Positions 39,565 to 49,459 of a stretch of DNA of 64,000 nt are shown here, piece by piece; the stretch's first letter is position 1, and the number at the start of each line of letters is the position of its first letter. The stretch comes from Candidatus Thorarchaeota archaeon (GTDB taxonomy: Archaea > Asgardarchaeota > Thorarchaeia > Thorarchaeales > Thorarchaeaceae), in contig JAGSHN010000018.1 of NCBI GenBank assembly GCA_029855935.1, forward strand, positions 1 through 64,000, given 5' to 3'. The translations under genes and the position numbers were made by a program. Below the pieces are notes generated by a model, which saw nothing but the letters and a program-made list of their open reading frames with translations, searched no databases and was not told where the DNA came from.

Positions 39565-39934
39565 CTCTTGCGATAATGAACCTCCAATCCTCCGAGGCGG
39601 TTGCTCCGCCTCAAGAGCCAATCTCCTCGTTCGCGTTCTCCGGTATCGGGTGTGATTGTTGGTGTTCAGGAACTCGGTCATTATTAAGGATTGCGACTCA
39701 TAGAGAGGCCACTCCAACTCAATATCCATCAGATTCCGTAGTCGGCGTGCGATTGCTGATATCTAGCTGTGCACAGTCGGATATCATAAATACTCATTTA
39801 ACGAATATATTAAAGATGGGGGGAGGGGTGTCGAGACGAGAACGCAACACCCGTAGTGGCATAAACAAGAGGCGACAATCGAAACGGGGGAAACGTGTGG
39901 TAGTGATTCAGGGAGGAGCGGGAGGTTGACATAG

Positions 39935-39976
39935 TGAAGAGAGGCGGTCGCCCAGACGGACGACCTGAGGGAGAAA
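39935..39976 (-). terminator. Hairpin downstream of the TM/coiled-coil gene
   Basis: Minus strand GGTCGTCC-gtct-GGGCGACC followed by pyrimidine-rich gcctctcttc. Confidence 0.35.
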
Positions 39977-39979
39977 CAC

Positions 39980-41077
39980 CTACTCGCTGCCAGAGCGGGC
40001 CATCCGCTTTATGCTGTCGACAACCTCGTGCACCATCATGACTGCACCGATGAGTTCCACGCGAGGCTCTTCGGTCTTTGCCTCGGGCCTCGATATCCGG
40101 CCAACCGACCGGCCCATGTTCTCAATGATCGTGGCCAGCGTCTTCTTTGCACTGTCGTCGAGAGAGCTGCCCTCGACCTGAGTGATCAGCTCAGCCAGTT
40201 CGGATATCATGCTCTCGGTGACCTCGGCCGCAGTCTCTGCTCGCCGCGTAAAGCTCTCAATCCGGGCTTGGCACTCGTCCAGCTGTGCCTGAATCTTCTT
40301 CATCCGCTCGGCATCGGCACCGGGCGCGGCGCTCTGGAGCTTTGCCCTCAGTTCCTCGACCTCGGCCTGGAGTCTAGTTATCGTCTGGTCCTTCTTCGCA
40401 ATCGTCTCGAGTAGCTCGGACTCCATATCGGACCCTCCGCCCTCAGAGGGTGGTTGCGCAAGGAGGTCAGCCCGCTCCCTCTCAAGGTCGGAAACCTTCT
40501 GCTTGAGAGCAGTGAGCTCACCCTCGATGGCCGCAAGCTTCTCCTCCTTCTCATTGAGGAGATCCGCAAGCTGCTTTTTCTCACCCTCTAGTCTCTGGAC
40601 CTCACTCTCAAGCACCTTGGCGTTCTCGGAGGCCTCCTTCAGCTGCTGTCTCAGTTTGACAAAGTCGGGATCAGGAGGCGAGATGACGGAGTGGGCCAGA
40701 ACCAGAAATATCACGGCGACACCGGCGAGATAGGCGATACTTGAGAACACGCTTCCAAAGACGACGTTGGTCAGGCCTTGGACCACTGCGACAAAGGCGT
40801 ACCAAGATCCGAAGGTGAGCGTGTCAGGGCCCCACCAGACAGCTCCAAAACCAGCGTACAGTAGGACCAGACATGAGCCTATGACGAGCACAAGACCACT
40901 CAGGACCATCGCGTTACGCACTCGTGACTCTGGGTCGAGATGTCTCTGATAGAGCAAGAGAGTGATGCCGATGAAGATCATCGGTATTACGTAGGGCGCC
41001 ACAGCGATGATATCACTCATAGGAAACTCGAAATCAATCAATGCTTCCAGACCAGGACCGGGATTCAGACCGAGCAC
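39980..41077 (-). CDS. Multi-TM protein with long C-terminal coiled coil
   Basis: 4 N-terminal hydrophobic segments, then about 130 aa of heptad-rich sequence and a helical tail. Confidence 0.82.
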   Translation of the reverse strand: MLGLNPGPGLEALIDFEFPMSDIIAVAPYVIPMIFIGITLLLYQRHLDPESRVRNAMVLSGLVLVIGSCLVLLYAGFGAVWWGPDTLTFGSWYAFVAVVQGLTNVVFGSVFSSIAYLAGVAVIFLVLAHSVISPPDPDFVKLRQQLKEASENAKVLESEVQRLEGEKKQLADLLNEKEEKLAAIEGELTALKQKVSDLERERADLLAQPPSEGGGSDMESELLETIAKKDQTITRLQAEVEELRAKLQSAAPGADAERMKKIQAQLDECQARIESFTRRAETAAEVTESMISELAELITQVEGSSLDDSAKKTLATIIENMGRSVGRISRPEAKTEEPRVELIGAVMMVHEVVDSIKRMARSGSE

Positions 41078-41203
41078 GGATACTCCTCCTGCGTGTAGAG
41101 TGACTATGGAGAAGTGACGGATAAATCCTACGACCGCCTGCGGCTGGTCAGGCGGCCACGCATCACAACACTGGTCTGTGATTCTTGGTATGTCGAGTAT
41201 GTT

Positions 41204-41494
41204 CTATTCTCGCCACAGACGGGCGGCCTCAAGCTCGTGGTCCTCCACTATGAGCTCGAGCGCCTTGATTAGGCGAGCAGTTTCTGAGATGGACAGGAGA
41301 AAGGCACCCTTGATGTCTCTGTCCTCACCCAGTGTGAGGCGGACCTTTCCCTCGTTTACCCATCCCTCTTCGCTCTTCTCGGGCGGCTGAAACTGGATCT
41401 CAAGCCACGTGCGACGGGTCTGCCCCGTGCTACGGTCTTCGAAGAAGTGCTTGATCTGTAGCCTACGTTCATAGTTAGAAGGTCTTGTTCCCAT
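41204..41494 (-). CDS. Small conserved-looking hypothetical protein (96 aa)
   Basis: ATG at 41494: MGTRPSNYERRLQIKHFFEDRSTGQTRRTWLEIQFQPPEKS...; upstream part of the ORF-track entry looks non-coding. Confidence 0.65.
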   Translation of the reverse strand: MGTRPSNYERRLQIKHFFEDRSTGQTRRTWLEIQFQPPEKSEEGWVNEGKVRLTLGEDRDIKGAFLLSISETARLIKALELIVEDHELEAARLWRE

Positions 41495-41698
41495 CTTTTC
41501 ATCAATCCTGTCTTGCTCTTGTTCCCCTGACTCAGGGGAGTCAGTCGCTCTTGTCCAAGAACATGCGTACAGACGGATAAGACTGAATCTCTCGGTGGGG
41601 GCGAGTCTGAAGTGACATATGTGGACATCGTACAGAAGACGTAGGCAAGACAAGGCTTAATTGCAGACGCGATGACCGGGGCTATCAAAGGGCGGTAG

Positions 41699-44605
41699 AT
41701 GATACCAATGACGAGGCCGATCAAGATACAGGCTCTACTTGTGCTTCTGATGATGATCTCACCACTCTTCGCCCCCCTCATTCAGCAGGGGACAGCCCGA
41801 GTCACGCCCTCGACAAGACTCGGTGTTCTCTCGCCCACGTTGGCGGACCGGATAGCGGAGGAACGTGATGACACCCCCATACCAATCATTGTGAGATTCC
41901 CTGACGGGACAGATCCCACCACAATGCTGAGCATCATTGAGACCTATGGCAGAGGTCTCACGGTGAGACATGTCTTTCATCTCGTACCATATGTCTCAGC
42001 CTATGCTCCCGCAAGAGCTATCCACGCACTCGCGTCTTCAGGGCTGGTGACACAGGTCGGCCTCGACAAGAGAGTATCGGCCCTAGAGACTGCGCCAGAG
42101 CCAGTCTTCGAGGCAGAGAGTAACGTCACGTATCTCCACCCGACTGAGGCACTGGACGTGCGCCCGCTCTGGGAGCAAGGGTACAACGGTTCGGGTATCA
42201 CGGTGGCTGTGCTAGATAGCGGCGCCTGGGGAGGCCACCCGGATCTTCAGGGTCGAATCATAGGCTTCAAGGACCTCGTAAATGGCTTGGACGATATGAA
42301 TCCAAGTGATGGTATTGACGCGTACGATGACAATGGCCACGGCACAGCGACTGCTTGGCTCGTTGGAGGCACGGACAACGGTACGGGTATCTACAGCGGA
42401 ATCGCCCCGGGTGCTGACCTTCTCATCATCAAGATACTCGACGAGGATGGTACGACCGATCTATCGACAATGGCACAGGGTATAGAAACCGCTGTCGATC
42501 TCGGTGCTGACATCATCAGTCTCAGTGTCGGAGGCCAGTGGGAGGACACTGGCGAGGATGTGGCAGTCGAGAGCTGTGAGTCTGCGGTGGATGCTGGCGT
42601 CACTGTAGTGGTGGCCGCGGGCAACTCAGGACCTGCGGCCGAGACCATAGCCACACCGGGTGTTGCCACACGGGTCATCACTGTTGGGGCATCAATAGGA
42701 GACGGTGGCGTGATAGCCTTCAGCTCCAGGGGACCGGTCGTACGGACTCAGTCAGCCCCGCTCGGTAGAATCGTCAAGCCAGACATTGTTGCTCCGGGCT
42801 ACGAGGTGTTCTCAGGGAGATGGCCGAATGCCAGCGTTGCAGAGTATCCAGCGTACAACTCCACACAGTATGGCGGGCTCTACACAAGATGGTCAGGAAC
42901 GTCGGCAGCGACGCCGCAGATTGCGGGCGTTGCAGCTCTGCTCAAACAGAAATTCCTCACGTTGAACCCGCTCACCACAAAGGCCGCTATTATGGCGGGG
43001 GCCAACGACTTGCGTCAAGACCCAATGGCGCAGGGTGCTGGGCTTGCCAACGCAACGAGAGCAGCAGAGGTGATTCAAGAGACCTCAAGGATGATCACCA
43101 TCCTAGCCCCGAGGAGATACCCGACACTGCCCGAGGGACGGAATGCGTTCATCGTGGGCGAAGAGCGGGCACCTCTGAACGCAACGGTGATATCGACCGT
43201 GCGATACGAGAACACCGAAGTAGTGGTCAACGGCAACGTGAGCCAGTTCATCACGGTATCGCCGAGCACTTTTCTCACCAGGGTGGGCTACACATTCTTC
43301 ACCATCGGCCTCACAATACCGGACAATCTTCCCCTGTCCGCAGCCGGAAGGTACCTCGGCAATCTCACGCTGGTCACCGACTCGAACGTCATCGCAACAA
43401 TGGAGCTTGATCTTGCCATCACAACCTTTGGAGGGCGTGTGCTCATAGACATGTCGCATCACAGTCTGGACGATCCAGATGACCCATCGTACTACAGCTA
43501 CTTCAAGGACTATCTACGGGCCCGGGGAATTGTCAGTTCTTGGCTTGGCGACCCTCAGAATCCAGTGCTGGCCACTGACAGCACTCTCGGGGACGCGGAC
43601 GCCTTCCTCGTAATGGACACGGAGGTGCCCTACGCCCCTGAGGAGATCGATGCCATCCATCAATTCGTCGAGGATGGAGGGGTCCTCATAGTGCTCTCGG
43701 AATACTATGACAGTGAAACGGGTCAGGCCTCATTTGCAATCGACTCTTACAACGAACTGCTACAGCCGTACGGCATACAGTGCGAACGTTATACAACAGG
43801 CTACGTGCCATTCTCAGACTCAGGAATAGCATACGGCGTCGGCTATGGCGGCGTGGTGGACAACTCGTCGCCGCTGATGGACGACGTTGAGAGACTATAC
43901 ATCCTGATGGGAAGCGCGTTGACTGTTGATGAGAACAACTCAAATGCGCGGGGGCTCTTTTGGACAGACTCTACGAAGAGGCACGCACTCGTCGCGACCG
44001 CCACTGAAGGCAAGGGACAGGTGCTTGTGATAGCGGACGGCTCCACACTCTATGATACAACCATCTATGATGCCATCAGGTCTGGTGCCGATAATCTCAA
44101 GTTCCTTGAGAATGTCGCGTCATGGATTAATCCTGTCAGACCCCGAGTCTATGATGTCATACTTGAGGCAGGAGAGATAGGCGAGACGGCGAACCTGACC
44201 GCGTATATCTTTGATGACGACCTTGAGGACGTGAGGATCACGGTCACGACCCCGCTGGGCGAGCTCGTCAACACCACGATGACTGAAACTCTCGGCTACA
44301 GGTACCACGTGAACTTCACAATGGCAAGCGCAGGATTCTATGATGTGACTATTGTGGCCCGCGACAGCGCTGGCAACGTACGCACGTTCACAAAGACAAT
44401 ACTGGTGCCAGTCGAACCCGTTGATGAGTCGTTCGCTAGAAATGTCATGATTGCTCTTCTTGCCGTTGCAGGACTCGCTCTATGCTATGTCGCGGTGATC
44501 AAGTTCGGAGTGCGAAGACCAAGAGTCAGACGGCGAAGTGAGGACGAGGAGTGGGAGATACCGATAGCTCCCCCCGGGCAGGGGGCTCCACCAGAGATAG
44601 AGTGA
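41699..44605 (+). CDS. Membrane-anchored subtilisin-like (S8) protease with C-terminal S1P (MBTPS1)-like module
   Basis: Signal peptide; D: VAVLDSGAWGGHPDLQ, H: DDNGHGTATAWLVGG, S: GTSAATPQIAGVAALL; RVLIDMSHHSLDD...DAFLVMDTEVPYAPEEIDAIHQFVEDGGVLIVLSEYYD; C-terminal TM and basic tail. Confidence 0.93.
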   Translation: MIPMTRPIKIQALLVLLMMISPLFAPLIQQGTARVTPSTRLGVLSPTLADRIAEERDDTPIPIIVRFPDGTDPTTMLSIIETYGRGLTVRHVFHLVPYVSAYAPARAIHALASSGLVTQVGLDKRVSALETAPEPVFEAESNVTYLHPTEALDVRPLWEQGYNGSGITVAVLDSGAWGGHPDLQGRIIGFKDLVNGLDDMNPSDGIDAYDDNGHGTATAWLVGGTDNGTGIYSGIAPGADLLIIKILDEDGTTDLSTMAQGIETAVDLGADIISLSVGGQWEDTGEDVAVESCESAVDAGVTVVVAAGNSGPAAETIATPGVATRVITVGASIGDGGVIAFSSRGPVVRTQSAPLGRIVKPDIVAPGYEVFSGRWPNASVAEYPAYNSTQYGGLYTRWSGTSAATPQIAGVAALLKQKFLTLNPLTTKAAIMAGANDLRQDPMAQGAGLANATRAAEVIQETSRMITILAPRRYPTLPEGRNAFIVGEERAPLNATVISTVRYENTEVVVNGNVSQFITVSPSTFLTRVGYTFFTIGLTIPDNLPLSAAGRYLGNLTLVTDSNVIATMELDLAITTFGGRVLIDMSHHSLDDPDDPSYYSYFKDYLRARGIVSSWLGDPQNPVLATDSTLGDADAFLVMDTEVPYAPEEIDAIHQFVEDGGVLIVLSEYYDSETGQASFAIDSYNELLQPYGIQCERYTTGYVPFSDSGIAYGVGYGGVVDNSSPLMDDVERLYILMGSALTVDENNSNARGLFWTDSTKRHALVATATEGKGQVLVIADGSTLYDTTIYDAIRSGADNLKFLENVASWINPVRPRVYDVILEAGEIGETANLTAYIFDDDLEDVRITVTTPLGELVNTTMTETLGYRYHVNFTMASAGFYDVTIVARDSAGNVRTFTKTILVPVEPVDESFARNVMIALLAVAGLALCYVAVIKFGVRRPRVRRRSEDEEWEIPIAPPGQGAPPEIE

Positions 44606-44625
44606 CGATTCCAAGCCCCGCTGGC

Positions 44626-45918
44626 TCATTCAATGGGTCCAAGTACGTGCTCCAGATACGAACGCAGCGCAGCGTGCCTGAAGGGCGGGAGTGGGTGCTC
44701 GGACAATGTCGACCCGATCTTCACGCGGTTCAGCAACTGAATTCCCACTCGCGAGGCCATTCGGCTCGAGATCACCTGCCCGCCCACTAGTCGGCCTCCC
44801 GGCGTCGTCAGAAGAGCCACATCAGTGAACTCCGCGCTGTCCCTCAGGAAATGAGCCGAAACTTCGACTCCGAGCGACTTGGCAACGGCTGTGGACTCCC
44901 CGACCGTGACGATCTCGGTTCCGAAGATCCGGTCATACTGGAATCTCAGGAGTACATCATCATAGAGCCTGTCCTTGCCAAGCGCTGCCGAGGCAGCCTG
45001 ACGACCTGCCCGTGCTGCAGTGCTGCCGACAGGCATCAAGAGAGGTCGGCCGGTCAGAAAGTCCCGCATCTCGACACAGTCACCAGCAGCATAGACGTCT
45101 CTGCTCGACGTTCTCATGTACTCGTCGACAACAATACCTCCAAGCGCACCAACCTCAAGACCAAGCGCGCGTGCCAGAGTCGTGCTAGGGCGCACGCCCG
45201 TGGCGAGGACGACGAGGTCGCAATCAATCGTCTCGTTCCCAAGATCTACTGCACGTACCCGACTGTCACCGACCAGTCTCTTCAGCGGACTGTCTTCGTG
45301 TACGGCCACGTCTCCGGGAAGACGTGCCAATAGACGGTCGGTCATCTCCGGCTCCAGTAGCCGACCGAGAACACGAAACGCCTCTACTATGTGAACCTCA
45401 AGTCCCAGGTTTCGGAGCCGTTCCGCTGTCTCAAGTCCGCTGAAACCTGCGCCCACCACTGTGGCGGTTGAGGCCCCCTCGGCGGCCTCCGAGATGCGCA
45501 TTGCGTCTGCAAGGCCCCTCAGAGTGAAGACGCCATTGAGATCAACGCCCGGAACTGGAGGTACTAGAGGCTCACCACCAGTGGCGAGAATCAGCCGGTC
45601 GTAGCTGATAGTCTCCTGCGGGCTGTCTCCGCCATCAACATCGGTAGCGACGAGCGAGTGCGACTGTGTGTCACCACCGATCACGCGCAGTCCCTGGCGC
45701 AGAACTATTCCCCTGTCAGTCAAGGAATCGGGTGACCAATAGTCTATCTCTAGTCCGTGATCGTCACGATGACGGAATGCTCTCGTCACTCCGGGCTTGC
45801 GATATGCAGGGAGCCGATCTGCTGAGACTATTTCAACATCGATGTCTGGTGACAGAGTCTTTGCGGTCACAGCGGCCGATGCTCCGGCGGGGCCGTACCC
45901 AACGATCACAATCTTCAT
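44626..45918 (-). CDS. FAD/NAD(P)-dependent pyridine nucleotide-disulfide oxidoreductase (NADH oxidase/CoA-disulfide reductase-like)
   Basis: MKIVIVGYGPAGASAAVTAK, LILATGGEPLVPPVPG, VVGAGFSGLETAERLRNLGLEVHIVE, YAAGDCVE. Confidence 0.92.
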   Translation of the reverse strand: MKIVIVGYGPAGASAAVTAKTLSPDIDVEIVSADRLPAYRKPGVTRAFRHRDDHGLEIDYWSPDSLTDRGIVLRQGLRVIGGDTQSHSLVATDVDGGDSPQETISYDRLILATGGEPLVPPVPGVDLNGVFTLRGLADAMRISEAAEGASTATVVGAGFSGLETAERLRNLGLEVHIVEAFRVLGRLLEPEMTDRLLARLPGDVAVHEDSPLKRLVGDSRVRAVDLGNETIDCDLVVLATGVRPSTTLARALGLEVGALGGIVVDEYMRTSSRDVYAAGDCVEMRDFLTGRPLLMPVGSTAARAGRQAASAALGKDRLYDDVLLRFQYDRIFGTEIVTVGESTAVAKSLGVEVSAHFLRDSAEFTDVALLTTPGGRLVGGQVISSRMASRVGIQLLNRVKIGSTLSEHPLPPFRHAALRSYLEHVLGPIE

Positions 45919-45920
45919 CG

Positions 45921-48900
45921 TCATACCTCTCTGCGCGCAGCTCTCTTGGTCCGCCACAGGACGATTGTAACTGTGACTGCAAACACTGCCCCCGCTGGGA
46001 CTATCACTCTCGAGTAGTCGGACACCAAGTGAAGGACTCCCATAGGCTCTTCGATTGTATCACCGAAGATTGTCACAACGACGGCGTAGGTCTCGTAGTC
46101 GCCGACAGGCATCGAGCCCGTAGACAGTGTCAGTCCGTACACACCGTCTTCTACGGTACGAGAGGCGGAGATATTCCAGACCGCCTCAGATGACAGCCTG
46201 AAAGACACGTACACGTGGTCCACGTAGGCCCAGCCCTCCACAGTGATTGAGGCCGTTATCATCTCATCTATGAGCGGACCGACTGCAACCGTATCTGCGC
46301 CCAGGACCGCAGAAACAATGGCGATATGCGGAGATGTTGCCTGCGACAAGAGCAGCGGCGGCAACGTGAACTGGCTGTGACCGTCAGTGACATCTATCAC
46401 AATCACAGGGTCGAAGCTGTGATTGACTGTAGTGAGGTCAATATCTATCGCCACATTCGCATCACCTGTGCTCCCACCTGAGAGGAGAGGAGTTCCATCC
46501 TCTGTGGATCCAGAGTAGACATGGTACGAGTACGCCATGCCTGTAGACGGAGTGTCAAGGTCCACCGCTGTGAATTGTGTGTGCCAGACCCCGTCATCAC
46601 CCAAGTTGGAGGAGAGTGAACACACCAGCGGCCGCCAAATGTCAGAGATCACGAGCGAGCCCGACGAGTCCGACTCGGGACCGGTTGTGCTCTCCACCGA
46701 TACCTCGAAGGTGAAGGAAGGTGCAAGACTGGTCAGCAGACGTACAAACAACGTGTTGGAACTGTTCCGGACAAAGGCGTTCAATGAGGACGCGACAAAG
46801 CTGCTCCCATCCCATTCGTACACGGACGCACTCCCTCCAGTGACATTGATGAGAAGATCCACGCCATTGTCGCCTGTACTGCTGGAGCTGTCACGGTCCA
46901 CTGCCAACGTTGTGATGGTACCACCCGTGATGTCAGGTGCACCCCTCATAGTGATGGCGAAGTGGGCCTCTTGGAGAGAGGAGAAGACGCGGACGTTGAC
47001 AATGTCGATATCCTCGGGAAGACCGTTGTTCTCGGCTGGACCGTACACAGGGTTGACACCAAGCCAGTCGCTAATGTCAACGTCTGGACCCCACGGGACT
47101 GGCATCACGTGTCGAACTGAGGCAATAGCACTGACAGCACCATAGCCCATATCAGGCCGTGGAGGTTCATCGTAATGACTGCCATCGAGACCACCAGCCC
47201 CCTCGACAATAGCGGAATAGGCCTCCCAGGAGTCGGCTGAGGAGGAGGCCTGAAGAACAAGTGCAAGCAGGCCAGCAACGTGTGGACTTGCCATACTCGT
47301 CCCGCTCTTGATTGTCCAGAGGGAGGTCAGGCTGTTCCTGGCCGCAGTGATGGCAACACCAGGGGCCACAACGATGGGGCGGACCGCTCCATCCACACGA
47401 GGCCCCCGCCCTGAGCTTGATGACACACTGTTGAGCGAGTCGTCCACGGACCCCACCGCGATCCCGAGGTCAGCAGTCCCAGGAGAACTGACAGTGCGCG
47501 AGTTGTCAATGTGATCGAGGAAACGGAGGTTTGTGAGCCCCCAGTTTCCAGGCCAGACATAGCAGTCCATCACAACGTCATCTCCGGACGGGTTCGAGAC
47601 CACGAGCGACCAGTCGCCATTCTGCCACTCTGGCTGCTGGGATGGCAGCTGGACGATGAGGCGATTGGTGCCCCTCACACTCCTGTCGGCAAAGACATAG
47701 GCGTGTATCTCGTCCTCGTCGAGTTCGGAACTCATCCCTACAATCTCGCTGAACGTACCAATCTCAATCTGGCGGCCTGAAGGCGTCCGGAGATAGATCT
47801 GCTCATCACTGTCATCGCTGTACCACAGCGCGTTGAAGAATGAGTACTCGTCGGGGTTGTTGACTGCGAACGAAACACTCGCCGTTTCGCCAGCGTTGAC
47901 AGCCAGCCGCGCATGTTTCTGCGTGCCTGCGAGATTCCCAGTGGCCACAGTTGTGAGTACGCCATACTTTCGCAGCGCCTCGCTCACAGCCGCATCCTCT
48001 ATGTCGGTGCCATCAAGAAAACCTAGGAAACTCGAGAAAGACATGTTGATGACGTCAGCGCCATTCTCAATGGCGAAGTATACGGCCTCGATTATGTCCG
48101 CACTCATCAGAGGACTGCGAATCACCATGAGATCGGCGCCCGGTGCGACACCAATCATCGAAGTGTACCCAGGCTGACCTGCAGCGACAATGGATGCCAC
48201 GTGAGTGCCATGCCCATTGCTGTCCCCGACAAAGAGGGCATCGGTTGTCAGATTGACCCCTCTGACGTACACGTTGTCAGCGAACTGATCGAAGAGTATG
48301 GACACCTTCGGCTCGCCAAGAAGCATCACATCCTCGTCAGGTAGGGAGATTACACCATTGTGGTCATGGTCAACGCCGACAAGCCAGCGATCACCCTCAG
48401 CATAGTCGAACCGGCTGTTGCCCCGTGTGTCGATGTACAGGTACTCGTTCTCGGTCTCGATGACCCCGTTATGTGCGACCTCGACGACCTGTATCGGCCC
48501 CTCGTCGTCATCGGCGATGGAGTCGTTGTCGAGGTCAGCATAGAACTCAGAACCCTGTTGAAGAACGTTGATGGGTCCCTGGGTAACCCTCCAGAACGAG
48601 GGATGCAGCCACTGCACACCAGTGTCGAGTACGGCGACCGTGACCCCGGAGCCATCAACGGACTCGCCATCCACCGAGAGAGAGTTGTGAACGTCAATTG
48701 CACCAATTGCCGGGACAGACGACTCCAATGAGGGGACGAACCGGCGATCCCCAGAGTAGGCCCCAGTCAGGCCCATCTGGCCAAGACCGGTGAGAGAGGA
48801 CTTGCTCGTGACGCGCACCACGTATATTGACCCAACGTGAACTACATTGCCGTTCCTCATCTCGGGTCTGATGCCAAGACTCCGCATTGCAGAGAGCTCA

Positions 48901-49163
48901 GATGCTGATAGCTCGTGCGAGAATCTCAACAGTGCACGTACACCCTGATCCCCGGTGGTTGCGGGCGAGCTCTGTAGCCTGTTGAGTTCCGCTGCCAGAG
49001 TGGAATCGACAATTGGCGAAACAGAGAGGGCAGGAGCAACGGACATCGGCGACCTGGGCACCTGTGTTGAGATCGCCCCTGCAGAGAATGGTGAGAGGGT
49101 ACAGAGTAGGACTGAGAATACCAGAAGAACCCTTGCAGACGACACGCGTAGCTTCACCGCCAT
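45921..49163 (-). CDS. Secreted, membrane-anchored subtilisin-like (S8) protease, 1080 aa
   Basis: D: VTVAVLDTGVQWLHPS, H: GDSNGHGTHVASIVAAG, S: GTSMASPHVAGLLALV; C-terminal TM VIVPAGAVFAVTVTIVLW. Confidence 0.93.
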   Translation of the reverse strand: MAVKLRVSSARVLLVFSVLLCTLSPFSAGAISTQVPRSPMSVAPALSVSPIVDSTLAAELNRLQSSPATTGDQGVRALLRFSHELSASELSAMRSLGIRPEMRNGNVVHVGSIYVVRVTSKSSLTGLGQMGLTGAYSGDRRFVPSLESSVPAIGAIDVHNSLSVDGESVDGSGVTVAVLDTGVQWLHPSFWRVTQGPINVLQQGSEFYADLDNDSIADDDEGPIQVVEVAHNGVIETENEYLYIDTRGNSRFDYAEGDRWLVGVDHDHNGVISLPDEDVMLLGEPKVSILFDQFADNVYVRGVNLTTDALFVGDSNGHGTHVASIVAAGQPGYTSMIGVAPGADLMVIRSPLMSADIIEAVYFAIENGADVINMSFSSFLGFLDGTDIEDAAVSEALRKYGVLTTVATGNLAGTQKHARLAVNAGETASVSFAVNNPDEYSFFNALWYSDDSDEQIYLRTPSGRQIEIGTFSEIVGMSSELDEDEIHAYVFADRSVRGTNRLIVQLPSQQPEWQNGDWSLVVSNPSGDDVVMDCYVWPGNWGLTNLRFLDHIDNSRTVSSPGTADLGIAVGSVDDSLNSVSSSSGRGPRVDGAVRPIVVAPGVAITAARNSLTSLWTIKSGTSMASPHVAGLLALVLQASSSADSWEAYSAIVEGAGGLDGSHYDEPPRPDMGYGAVSAIASVRHVMPVPWGPDVDISDWLGVNPVYGPAENNGLPEDIDIVNVRVFSSLQEAHFAITMRGAPDITGGTITTLAVDRDSSSSTGDNGVDLLINVTGGSASVYEWDGSSFVASSLNAFVRNSSNTLFVRLLTSLAPSFTFEVSVESTTGPESDSSGSLVISDIWRPLVCSLSSNLGDDGVWHTQFTAVDLDTPSTGMAYSYHVYSGSTEDGTPLLSGGSTGDANVAIDIDLTTVNHSFDPVIVIDVTDGHSQFTLPPLLLSQATSPHIAIVSAVLGADTVAVGPLIDEMITASITVEGWAYVDHVYVSFRLSSEAVWNISASRTVEDGVYGLTLSTGSMPVGDYETYAVVVTIFGDTIEEPMGVLHLVSDYSRVIVPAGAVFAVTVTIVLWRTKRAARREV

Positions 49164-49459
49164 CCTCTCTCACTGTTCCCAAGGGGCTGATATGCTTTGC
49201 CGAACGCGGTGACGGGACGCGCGTCAATCTCCGAACAGGACCGAAGGCGAGTGATCTGCCGAGCACCCTACAGGGGCCCAACCAGACAGGCAACCCGGGG
49301 TGCGCACCCCGCCGCTGAAGACTAGAGAATGCAATGAAACCGAAAAAGAACTAGTAGATTTCTCCGCAATACTTTTACGAAGAGCATCCGAGAGCCTGAC
49401 GAAACCCACCTATCAAGAATGGAGAGGAGAATACTCGGATTCCATTTGAGGTAACAGAG

